Position numbers and translations under genes: made by a program
Assembly: GCA_023397905.1 (NCBI GenBank)
Contig: JAEWSZ010000106.1
Location: 1 to 64,000, forward strand
Length of the DNA: 64,000 nt
Direction of reading: 5' to 3'
Origin: Bacillota bacterium
Lineage (GTDB): Bacteria; Bacillota; Clostridia; Acetivibrionales; DSM-1351
The notes under the pieces: model-generated
Databases searched by the model: none
Told to the model about the DNA's origin: nothing
Seen by the model: only the letters and a program-made list of their open reading frames with translations
Shown here: positions 17,185 through 24,937 of the stretch, piece by piece
Position numbering within the stretch: position 1 is the first letter of the stretch
Layout: every line of letters begins with the position of its first letter

Positions 17185-17712
17185 ATGATCCCGCTATATA
17201 TACTTGGCCTGCTTCAAAGGTTTGGCCCGCAGCATGGTTATCAGCTGAAAAAAATAATCGCCGAACAGCTTTCCGACTTCACGCAAATCAAGCTGCCAAC
17301 GATTTATTATCATCTTGAAAAGATGAAAGCGGACGGCTTGCTGTCCGCAAACAGTGAAAAACCCGGAGCCAGACCGGAAAAAACAATTTATGACATCACG
17401 GATAAAGGCAAGGAGGCATATAAGGCCATGCTTTCCGGATTGCTTGAATTCGAGTACCGTCCTGTGTTTTCTTCTGATGGAGTATTCTATTTTTCGGATC
17501 AATACGAATTTGAAGAAATAATTGAGAAGCTGAATATTTATATTAAAAAGCTGAAGGAAAAGCTTGCGGTACTTGAAAAGCACAGAGCTCAGGCTCTGGC
17601 CCATGTGCCGGAGGAGGCGGAAACAATGGTCAAAATAATATTCAGCCATCATAAACACCATTATCATGCGGAGCTTGACTGGGCTGAAGAAACTTTGAAT
17701 AATTTAAAATAG
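17185..17712 (+). CDS. PadR-family transcriptional regulator
   Basis: A 175-residue regulator. The winged-helix PadR domain covers about residues 1-85, opening MIPLYILGLLQRFGPQHGYQLKK, with the YYHLEKMKADGLL recognition region. The remaining residues form a helical dimerisation segment containing a His-rich HHKHHYH stretch near residue 155. The ATG at 17185 follows AAAAGGAGA and fits the family start; an upstream ATG at 17131 lies inside the promoter. It is cotranscribed with the methyltransferase 12 bases downstream. Confidence 0.92.
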   Translation: MIPLYILGLLQRFGPQHGYQLKKIIAEQLSDFTQIKLPTIYYHLEKMKADGLLSANSEKPGARPEKTIYDITDKGKEAYKAMLSGLLEFEYRPVFSSDGVFYFSDQYEFEEIIEKLNIYIKKLKEKLAVLEKHRAQALAHVPEEAETMVKIIFSHHKHHYHAELDWAEETLNNLK

Positions 17713-17723
17713 GGGGCAGGGCA

Positions 17724-18389
17724 ATGCTAAAACAGAGGATTGTGGAGACTAACGAGGGTATACAGAACAAACTGACGGCGGAGATATTTGACCAATTCGC
17801 AAAAAACATGCGCGACAGGGGCTGGAATAATGTGGGAAGCTTTATTGAAGCGGGCATTATGAGCGGAGATGCGCTTGAAATCGGACCAGGGCCCGGATAT
17901 ATCGGTCTGGAATGGTTAAGGACATCTCTCGGTTCCACGCTTACCGGATGCGAAATAAGCCGCGAGATGATAAAGCTGGCCGAAAAGAATGCCGAAGAAT
18001 ACGGCTTCTCGGAAAGGACAAATTACGTTGAGGGCAACTGCATGCAGCTGCCCTTTCAGGACGGTTCTTTTGACGCTGTTTTTTCAAACGGGTCGCTTCA
18101 CGAATGGGAAGAGCCTGTCAGGGCTTTTAATGAAATAAACCGGGTCTTGAAGCCCAACGGTATTTTCTGTATTACTGACATGCGGAGGGATGTAAACCCG
18201 GCTGTAAAGTGGATGGCTTATTTTTCTGCCAGACCAAAGGAGATACGGCCGGGATTTTTGACCTCGCTGTACGCTTCATATACGCCCGGCGAGCTGAAAG
18301 AGCTGCTTGCAAAGTCCGCATTGAAACACGCTGTTGTCGCCGGGGATTTTTTCGGTTTATCCATATCAGGAAAGAAAACTGTTTTTTGA
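17724..18389 (+). CDS. Class I SAM-dependent methyltransferase
   Basis: A 221-residue Rossmann methyltransferase. Motif I is LEIGPGPGYIGLEWL at about residue 51, a post-I acidic residue follows (GCEISREMI), and QLPFQDGSFDAVFSNGSLHEW matches motifs III-IV of the Methyltransf_11 family. No substrate domain is recognisable. It is the second gene of a two-gene PadR operon, so its methylation product or substrate may be what PadR senses. Small-molecule or antibiotic methylation is possible but unproved. Confidence 0.87.
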   Translation: MLKQRIVETNEGIQNKLTAEIFDQFAKNMRDRGWNNVGSFIEAGIMSGDALEIGPGPGYIGLEWLRTSLGSTLTGCEISREMIKLAEKNAEEYGFSERTNYVEGNCMQLPFQDGSFDAVFSNGSLHEWEEPVRAFNEINRVLKPNGIFCITDMRRDVNPAVKWMAYFSARPKEIRPGFLTSLYASYTPGELKELLAKSALKHAVVAGDFFGLSISGKKTVF

Positions 18390-18424
18390 TATAACAGCAA
18401 TAGCCGGGCGGTGTCCCGGCATAA

Positions 18425-18534
18425 ATGATGATTTACAAAGAGTTAATCCATACTATGAAGATGATGACAAAATAAAAAAGCTGTTTCCGATTAATTTTCG
18501 TATGGCTTCCGGTGAAATTTGTAAAAAGCGATAG
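18425..18534 (+). pseudogene. Short protein-like fragment without a start
   Basis: The frame ending in TAG at 18532-18534 reads DDLQRVNPYYEDDDKIKKLF and then PINFRMASGEIC. It looks coding but has no start codon or ribosome binding site of its own, and upstream it runs into the methyltransferase in another frame. It may be the tail of a deleted gene. The family was not recognised. Confidence 0.25.
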
Positions 18535-18607
18535 ATTCGTGTAAGTAAAAATGGAATCTGACCGATATATAACATGACATAAAAATAATGCAGCGGAGGT
18601 ATCAGAA

Positions 18608-19444
18608 ATGAGGGTTAAAAACTTTGGCAGTGCAAATATACTAAACAGGTCTTTTATAAATAAAAGTGTAAATAAAGGTTTAAAAGCCGATATAGAAAAG
18701 ATTATTTCCAAACCCGGCGGCGACTCTTTATCTATTTCCGAACAGGGCTTATTTAAGGCAAAACTCCGCAATCTGGATAAAGCCGGCAGTTACCGTCAGA
18801 TAAGCGATACCCAATTCCTTAAAGTGGTTTCAAATATAACTACCGCCAAGCTTTCCAGCCTCAAGAGCAATATTGAAGACACCCTGGAGTATTATTCGTC
18901 ATATATGGATAAAATCGAAAACGGCGAGCTTGACAAAAATGTATCTTTTGACGAATATGCCGAAGCCATGGAAAGGGATAAGCGGTCCATACTGGCCGGA
19001 CAAAAGGATATTGACAGGATCGAGGACATCGGGTTAACAGAGCAGGGGCAGACGGATCCAAAGGCGTCTGAAAAGGCGGATGCTGAAACACAGGCGCTGA
19101 AAGACGGAATTGCCTCCGGCACAAAAGAAAGCACTGCCGCAGCCGGCGAGGATGAACTGGCTTACCTGAAAAAACAGGCCTTTGACCAATTACAGGACAG
19201 GATCGGCAATTTGATAAAAAATTCGGCCAGAGATATGGCAGAAATGTTTAAAACCGCCAAGTCCGAATCAAAAGAAATATTGGGTAAAATCAAGGATATG
19301 GAAGGGATGACCTCCGGACTTTTCAGAGAAGAACTGGGATTTGGCAGATTTATAAACGAATCGGATTTTACGGCTGCCATTAAAATGGCACTTGGAAGTA
19401 TAGACCAGATGATCGGGAAGATAACTAAATATTCTGAAAACTAA
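18608..19444 (+). CDS. Hypothetical helical protein, unrecognised
   Basis: A 278-residue, charged, soluble protein with no signal peptide or membrane segment. Long amphipathic helices occur at about residues 70-125 and 185-250, suggesting a coiled-coil or helical bundle. A low-complexity Ala/Glu/Thr region lies at about 140-185. The phrase DSLSISEQGLFKAKL near residues 38-52 recalls N-terminal parts of flagellar or cell-envelope accessory proteins, but that is weak. GCGGAGG precedes the ATG. No operon partner is evident; the TPR gene follows after 177 bases. Confidence 0.7.
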   Translation: MRVKNFGSANILNRSFINKSVNKGLKADIEKIISKPGGDSLSISEQGLFKAKLRNLDKAGSYRQISDTQFLKVVSNITTAKLSSLKSNIEDTLEYYSSYMDKIENGELDKNVSFDEYAEAMERDKRSILAGQKDIDRIEDIGLTEQGQTDPKASEKADAETQALKDGIASGTKESTAAAGEDELAYLKKQAFDQLQDRIGNLIKNSARDMAEMFKTAKSESKEILGKIKDMEGMTSGLFREELGFGRFINESDFTAAIKMALGSIDQMIGKITKYSEN

Positions 19445-19621
19445 GAATGACTTTTTTATCCCGGTTGTTTTATTTTAATTTGTATGGTATACTTTAAAAG
19501 TATCATTGTTTTTTCAACTGCATTACCGATATCAGTATTTAAAATTTCGGGATTATAGAGCGGGAAACTCAATCTTATGAGTTGCTTGCTCTTTTTATTT
19601 GTGTATAGAAGAGAGGATATA

Positions 19622-20176
19622 ATGGATACGGAAAACTTGTCCGAGTTAGTGGAAAAAGCTCAAGAAATGGCTTTGAGTGATATTTGGGGAGAAAATGCAT
19701 ATAAGATTAATATGGAAATCCTGAATATTGATAAGAAAAATTGTGCTGCATACACGAGGCTTGCAAAATACTATAAGCTTGGTGAAAATATTGCGGAAGC
19801 AAAAAATATGTATTTAAAAGCATTGGAAATTGATCCGAATAACCGGGGCGCTATCAACAACTTGAATGACATCGAAAAGGATCAAAAAGAAAATGAGATC
19901 GTGGATAATATAAAAACCGCCAAGGAACTATTTAAAGAAGGCCGGCACTCCGCGATTAAAGGCAGATATAAGCTGGCTGTAAAACTATTTTTAAAGGCTT
20001 ATGACATTGAACCGCTATTGGTTTATGCTGTGAATCTGGCCGGTGTTTATAAAAAGATGGGCAAATATGACAGGATAGAAAAGCTGTACAGGCAACTTCT
20101 GGAGGATGTAAGAATAAGGGCGGATGTTGAAGTAATAAATACGGAATTTAAAACATTACTGCCTAAGATAGTCTGA
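19622..20176 (+). CDS. Tetratricopeptide-repeat protein
   Basis: A 184-residue protein with about three or four TPR-like helix pairs. A clear repeat is AYTRLAKYYKLGENIAEAKN followed by MYLKALEIDPNN at about residues 40-72, and later AVKLFLKAYDIEPLL. TPR proteins scaffold protein-protein contacts; the partner is unknown. The ATG at 19622 follows AGAGAGGATA; an upstream ATG at 19577 would add a hydrophobic stretch and has no ribosome binding site. Confidence 0.8.
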   Translation: MDTENLSELVEKAQEMALSDIWGENAYKINMEILNIDKKNCAAYTRLAKYYKLGENIAEAKNMYLKALEIDPNNRGAINNLNDIEKDQKENEIVDNIKTAKELFKEGRHSAIKGRYKLAVKLFLKAYDIEPLLVYAVNLAGVYKKMGKYDRIEKLYRQLLEDVRIRADVEVINTEFKTLLPKIV

Positions 20177-20422
20177 CCGGACATGATTGGGAGAAAAACG
20201 GGAATTAAATTTTAAAAAAAGGATAGTTTAAATTTGTTGTTATATTTGTCGGCGTTTTTACACATATATTGCTTATTAAGTAAATAGGGTATTAATGCCG
20301 GCAGAATAATCATAATGTAACCAATGGGTTGATTTATTTTTGACAACACACTCTTTAATTATTTTGGAGTGAGCTTGAATCAAGAATCAGTGGATCCGAA
20401 TAATTTTAAGGAGGATATGGAT
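20177..20422 (+). promoter_or_regulatory. 246-bp AT-rich leader region before the zinc-ribbon gene
   Basis: No gene is seen. The stretch is rich in A/T runs and contains no clear hairpin terminator. The AAGGAGG at 20408-20414 fixes the start of the next gene. A long untranslated leader like this is common for cold-shock or stress genes, but no specific element was recognised. Confidence 0.35.
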
Positions 20423-20635
20423 ATGGCAGATAAGACAATCACATGCAGGGACTGCAACTCGGAGTTTATTTTCAGTGAAAATGAACAGGCATTTTATAAG
20501 GAGAAGGGTTTTGAAAACGAGCCCACAAGATGCCCTGAGTGCAGAGCGGCCAGAAAGCAGCAGAGAGGAAACCGGGGCGGAAATAATGGCTACGGTAACG
20601 GAAACAGGGGATTTGGCGGCGGAAACAGGTGGTAA
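20423..20635 (+). CDS. Small zinc-ribbon protein with Gly/Asn/Arg-rich tail
   Basis: A 70-residue protein. Two CxxC pairs (CRDC near residue 8 and CPEC near residue 37), about 25 residues apart, form a probable zinc ribbon of the CxxC-x-CxxC family. The tail from about residue 42 is basic and then Gly/Asn/Arg-rich (RGNRGGNNGYGNGNRGFGG), as in RNA-binding RGG-like tails. The ATG at 20423 is eight bases from AAGGAGG; the upstream ATG at 20417 is too close. A role in RNA or ribosome binding is inferred from the tail and the IF-3 neighbour. Confidence 0.82.
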   Translation: MADKTITCRDCNSEFIFSENEQAFYKEKGFENEPTRCPECRAARKQQRGNRGGNNGYGNGNRGFGGGNRW

Positions 20636-20651
20636 TACGGAGGTAATAAAG

Positions 20652-20676
20652 GGAGAGTTTAAACTCTCCTTTTTTA
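20652..20676 (+). terminator. Rho-independent terminator after the zinc-ribbon gene
   Basis: GGAGAGTTTAAACTCTCC at 20652-20669 is a perfect 18-bp palindrome followed directly by six T residues. It lies 16 bases after the stop codon and separates the zinc-ribbon gene from infC. Confidence 0.9.
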
Positions 20677-20774
20677 TAGGATATGAGTGGCCGCCGGACC
20701 ATGAATATACCGTATTGCATAAGATGACATTACTTGAAAGAACATAAAAAAATTTTTATTTGGAGGTGTATATA

Positions 20775-21287
20775 ATAGAGACAAATAAACTATTGGTAAA
20801 TGAAGAAATCAGAGATAAGGAGATCCGCCTTATTGATAATGACGGTTCCATGCTGGGTATTTTCCATATAAATGATGCAATGAATCTTGCTAATTCAAAG
20901 AATCTGGATCTTGTAAAAATTGTACCCAATGCGGTTCCCCCCGTATGTAAAATAATTGATTACGGGAAAAGTGTTTTTGAACAGTCAAAGAAAGAAAAGG
21001 AAGCCAGAAAAAATCAGAAAACAGTGGACTTAAAGGAAATAAGATTATCAGCCGGAATTGAAGAACATGATCTTGACTTTAAAGTAAAAAACGCAAGCAA
21101 ATTTTTACAGGATGGCAATAAAGTAAAAATCAGTTTAAGGTTTAAAGGCAGGGAGATGAAGTATACCCAATCAGGCAGGGAAGTACTGGATAAGTTTGCA
21201 GAGATGCTTGCAGATGTCGGAATAGTTGAAAAACAACCTTTGCTTATGGGCAGAAGCATGTTTATGATAATGAATCCCAAGAAGTAA
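20775..21287 (+). CDS. infC: Translation initiation factor IF-3, orphan copy with apparent AUA start
   Basis: A 170-residue protein. IF-3 binds the 30S subunit and rejects non-standard start codons. The N-domain (NKLLVNEEIRDKEIRLID) and the C-domain signatures (PPVCKIIDYGK, KEIRLSAGIEEHDLDFK, KISLRFKGRE) are clear. The ribosome binding site GGAGGTG at 20762-20768 rules out the TTG at 20760. The only suitable start six bases downstream is ATA at 20775 (or ATA at 20772), matching the rare AUU/AUA starts by which infC autoregulates. The usual rpmI and rplT genes do not follow and several conserved positions differ, so this may be a second, divergent copy. Confidence 0.88.
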   Translation: METNKLLVNEEIRDKEIRLIDNDGSMLGIFHINDAMNLANSKNLDLVKIVPNAVPPVCKIIDYGKSVFEQSKKEKEARKNQKTVDLKEIRLSAGIEEHDLDFKVKNASKFLQDGNKVKISLRFKGREMKYTQSGREVLDKFAEMLADVGIVEKQPLLMGRSMFMIMNPKK

Positions 21288-21321
21288 TTGATATGCGGAT
21301 AATTTAATATTAAAATTGAGG

Positions 21322-21357
21322 CGCTCTTATGGTTTGTCAAACCGTGGAGCGTTTTTA
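21322..21357 (+). terminator. Rho-independent terminator after infC
   Basis: CGCTC (21322-21326) pairs with GAGCG (21347-21351), enclosing a second stem GGTTTG/AAACC, followed by a T-run. It ends the infC transcript 35 bases after its stop. Confidence 0.75.
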
Positions 21358-21454
21358 TATGTTTGAATAAGAATTAATTAACAGCTGGATTTTTTATTTA
21401 TATGGATGTACAATGTTTTATGTCAAGTGAATCATAATGGGGGGAACCAACCGG

Positions 21455-23257
21455 ATGTTGAAGCTTATTCCCAGAAAATCGAGCAGTATCCAGACGAGGC
21501 TGCTTATTTCATATTTTATCCTTATAGTATTTATTGCAGGCTTCATAGGTATTGGAATTTACAAGGTTTCAGAGCGGATTATAGAGGAAGAGGTAGGACG
21601 GTCCCGCACTGAGGTGCTGAATCAGATCAGCAGGAATATAGGCACATTGGTCAATGAAATAGAATCCGTTTCAAATTTATATTGCCTTGACGACGATCTG
21701 ATTGGAATAACAAATTCAGCTGTTCCCAAAGATCCTTATGACAGAGAAATAGAAAAAACCAAAGTAAACAACATTTTTACAAAATATATTTATGCCTATG
21801 ACATGATGAACATCAAGTATTATCCTTTCCTTTACACTTTCAACGGAAAAACCTTCAGCTATTTGCTCAGCGACTGGTATAAAAATTTCAGCAATATCAC
21901 CGGGGAACCCTGGTATAAAGAGATGGAGCAAAAAAATGGCAGTATACTGTGGGTGAGCACTTTTAACGATAAGGAAGGCAACGACGGAGACCATTACGTT
22001 TTCTCCGCGGCAAGGCTCCTGAAGCATAAAATAACAGGAAAGCCCATGGGTGTGCTTTTGCTGAATATTCAGGAGGAAGTGCTGTACAATGCGTATAAGA
22101 GCGCTCTGGGAAAAAGCAATATTATATATATAATGAACCGTGACGGCAGGATCGTGTCCTGCGAAGATAAAAATCTGCTGGAAGGCAAGTTTGAGGACGC
22201 GGACGAGATTGAACGGTCCATCGGTGAAAAGCCCTCGGGGAGCAAGATAATCAGGAAATCCGGAGGGCGGGTGCTGGTGTCGTTTTATAACATACCCTCC
22301 ACCGAATGGAGTATCGTGGAAGAGGTGCCGCTGGCGGTACTGCTCAGCCCGCTGGGAATGATGAGGTATATGGTGGTGGGTATGCTTCTGGCCAGTTTAC
22401 TGATAGCACTGGCCCTTTCATATTTTATCGCCAGGAGGATTTCTTCTCCCATCAAAACCCTGTACAATCTCATGAGGGAAGTGAGAAAGGGCAATATGGA
22501 GGTTGCAGCAAAGGTAACCAGAAATGATGAGGTCGGGGAACTGGCAACGGGTTTTAACAGGATGCTCCATACCATCAAGGAGCTGATGCAGGATATCCGG
22601 AAGGAAGAGCAGCTCAAGCGCAGGGCCGAACTGGACTTTCTCCAGGCTCAGATCAACCCGCATTTTATGTACAATTCCCTGTACTCCATTAAATGCATGG
22701 TCATCATGGAAAGAAAAGAGCCGGCGGAGAACATGCTGACCTCCTTTATACGGCTGCTGAGAAAGATTTTTCACAACGAAGCGGAGTTCATATCTGTCAG
22801 GGAGGAGATTTCAATTCTTAAGGATTACATTCTGATCCAGAGCTACCGGTATACCGACAATTTTGATGTGGTGTATGACATTGAAGAGGGGATTTCAGAC
22901 TGCAGGATACCGAAGCTTATACTTCAGCCGCTGGTGGAAAATGCTATTTTCCATGGTATTGAGCCTGGAAATAAAAAAGGAATGATCCTTGTGAGGGGAA
23001 CACAGGAAGAAGACTGCGTCTGTTTTGAAGTCCGGGATAACGGAGTGGGGATGACCGATGAACAGATCAATTCTTTATGGGAACGGAAGCACAGGGATTC
23101 CGGCGGGGAGTTTACCGGGGTCGGAATTTCCAATGTGCACGAAAGGCTATTGCTGAACTATGGAGAAGGATATGGACTTACTGTCAGGAGCACAGTTGGA
23201 GAGGGAACTACGGTTCAGATAAGACTTCCTTTTTTTAATGGCAGGGAACATGTATGA
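21455..23257 (+). CDS. YesM-type sensor histidine kinase
   Basis: A 600-residue membrane kinase. One membrane helix near residues 15-35 is followed by an extracytoplasmic sensor (dCache-like) to about 295, a second helix near 300-320, a HAMP domain to about 370, a His_kinase domain with the phosphorylated histidine in NPHFMYNSL, and an HATPase domain (LQPLVENAIFHG; VRDNGVGM). The ATG at 21455 is preferred because GGGGGGAA lies just upstream. The stop overlaps a possible start of the response regulator. The pair probably senses a sugar or glycan fragment and controls the importer at 24938-28149. Confidence 0.93.
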   Translation: MLKLIPRKSSSIQTRLLISYFILIVFIAGFIGIGIYKVSERIIEEEVGRSRTEVLNQISRNIGTLVNEIESVSNLYCLDDDLIGITNSAVPKDPYDREIEKTKVNNIFTKYIYAYDMMNIKYYPFLYTFNGKTFSYLLSDWYKNFSNITGEPWYKEMEQKNGSILWVSTFNDKEGNDGDHYVFSAARLLKHKITGKPMGVLLLNIQEEVLYNAYKSALGKSNIIYIMNRDGRIVSCEDKNLLEGKFEDADEIERSIGEKPSGSKIIRKSGGRVLVSFYNIPSTEWSIVEEVPLAVLLSPLGMMRYMVVGMLLASLLIALALSYFIARRISSPIKTLYNLMREVRKGNMEVAAKVTRNDEVGELATGFNRMLHTIKELMQDIRKEEQLKRRAELDFLQAQINPHFMYNSLYSIKCMVIMERKEPAENMLTSFIRLLRKIFHNEAEFISVREEISILKDYILIQSYRYTDNFDVVYDIEEGISDCRIPKLILQPLVENAIFHGIEPGNKKGMILVRGTQEEDCVCFEVRDNGVGMTDEQINSLWERKHRDSGGEFTGVGISNVHERLLLNYGEGYGLTVRSTVGEGTTVQIRLPFFNGREHV

Positions 23258-23277
23258 TAGAGGTTGGGAGGCCGAGT

Positions 23278-24771
23278 ATGCTGAAAATTTTAGTGGTAGA
23301 CGACGAAACACCTATCAGGCAGTGGTTTGTATTTTGTATAGAGAAAAGCGGCAAAGGGTATGAAGTCGTGGGGGAGGCGTCAAACGGACAGCAGGCGCTG
23401 GAGATTTTCAAAGAGAAAAAACCGGATGTTGTGATTATGGATATCAAAATGCCTGTCATGGACGGCCTGGAATTGATGAAACGGGTCAAGGAGCTGGAGC
23501 CCTCCACGGATATCGTCATACTTACCTGCTATGCGGATTTCGAATTTGCCAGGCAGGCTGTAAAAGAGGGAGTTGCCGAATACATGCTGAAAACCGAGGT
23601 CAGCGACAGGGAAATGCTGGATATCCTCCAGAGGGTGGAAAAAAGAAGGCTGGAACAGGGGAATGCCAAAAAGGTGGAGCAGGACCAGCTTCAGCTTCAA
23701 AGAAACGCGGCTGTAAAGGAGCTTATGCGCTTCCGGAATGAGGATACAGGGGCATTAAAAGAAATACTCGATCATAACAATATAGTGCTGCACAGGTACA
23801 ATCTTTTTGCAATGGCCGTAAAGTTTAATAGCGGAATGCAGCGGGATTTGAATTCCATGGGAGAATTATTGGATCCGGAAATGATTGATACCAGTTATTT
23901 CTTCTGCCATGACGACGGTATTTTGATAATTCTGGGCAATATGCACGGGGTTCCCAGCCAATTGATACAAATAAACAACCTGCTTAAGGTGGCAGGCACT
24001 ATTTGCAGAAAAGCCGGAGCTTCCGTGGGTCTGGGCCATATTTACCACGAAGTGGGTTCGTTGCCCGGGATGGCCAGGGAAGCCGTCTGGGCACTGGGAC
24101 AGCAATTTTTTAAGGAAGAGCCGGGTGTATGCCTTTGGGCCGGATCAGCAGGTTCGGAAGAAGACCGTACCGGCATTGAAAAAATCAAGAATGCTTTTTT
24201 GCTGGCGGTGGATAACAGTGACATAAATGCGGTCCTGAAGCACGCGGATTCCCTGATGAAAGAATTTGAAAAGGGATTGGTCCTCGATACGGGATATATT
24301 TACCGTGTCTGCATCAGGATGCTTGAGGCCATTCAGTATCAGTGCGGCAAGGAAGTGGATATGGCGCATATTTCTGCGCAGGTAAAGGAAAATACCAGTT
24401 TCAGGGAATTAAAGAACTGGGTGCTTCTTAGCGTGAGGGAACTGGCAGAGGTTCTGGAGTGCGGTAAGGGCAAGTATTCTGAGGCTATAAATAAGGCGCT
24501 GGATTATATAAACGCCAATTATGAAAAGGCGGTTTCCCTGGCCGAGGTAGCTGCGGTTGTCCATCTGAACCCGGAATATTTCAGCAGGCTTTTTAAAGAG
24601 GATACCGGAGAAAATTTCAGTGTGTATATTATGACGTACCGCCTGAAAAAAGCGGAGGAGCTTTTTAAAACCACGGATATGAAAATGTATGAGGTGGCTG
24701 AAAGGGTTGGCTATCCAAACCTGAGCTATTTCTCAAGAATTTATAAAAAGTACATGGGAAAGTCAATATAA
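23278..24771 (+). CDS. YesN-type response regulator with AraC DNA-binding domain
   Basis: A 497-residue regulator. The receiver domain has acidic D8/D9 and phospho-acceptor D55 (VVIMDIKMPVMDG), with the lysine in YMLKTE. A long middle region of unknown fold follows. The C-terminal AraC double helix-turn-helix (about 395-497) includes YFSRLFKEDTGENFSVYI and VAERVGYPNLSYFSRIYKKY. The ATG at 23278 follows GGGAGG. It forms a coupled pair with the kinase upstream and should activate the adjacent transport operon. Confidence 0.93.
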   Translation: MLKILVVDDETPIRQWFVFCIEKSGKGYEVVGEASNGQQALEIFKEKKPDVVIMDIKMPVMDGLELMKRVKELEPSTDIVILTCYADFEFARQAVKEGVAEYMLKTEVSDREMLDILQRVEKRRLEQGNAKKVEQDQLQLQRNAAVKELMRFRNEDTGALKEILDHNNIVLHRYNLFAMAVKFNSGMQRDLNSMGELLDPEMIDTSYFFCHDDGILIILGNMHGVPSQLIQINNLLKVAGTICRKAGASVGLGHIYHEVGSLPGMAREAVWALGQQFFKEEPGVCLWAGSAGSEEDRTGIEKIKNAFLLAVDNSDINAVLKHADSLMKEFEKGLVLDTGYIYRVCIRMLEAIQYQCGKEVDMAHISAQVKENTSFRELKNWVLLSVRELAEVLECGKGKYSEAINKALDYINANYEKAVSLAEVAAVVHLNPEYFSRLFKEDTGENFSVYIMTYRLKKAEELFKTTDMKMYEVAERVGYPNLSYFSRIYKKYMGKSI

Positions 24772-24937
24772 GTAAAGAAATGTCAAATTAAGTGCAGTAT
24801 GAGCACGATCCAAAATGATCTCCCGATCATGTATGTCAAAAGGAGTAAAAATCCTGTCAAGTCAATGGGAACAGTCTGCCCAAATGAAGGTGTACAATAA
24901 ATCTACAGCAATTAATTTAATTCAAGGAGGAAAATAC

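Noticed and set aside
20760..20774. TTG at 20760 as the IF-3 start
   Set aside because: It overlaps the ribosome binding site GGAGGTG, so translation must begin downstream, most likely at an ATA codon.
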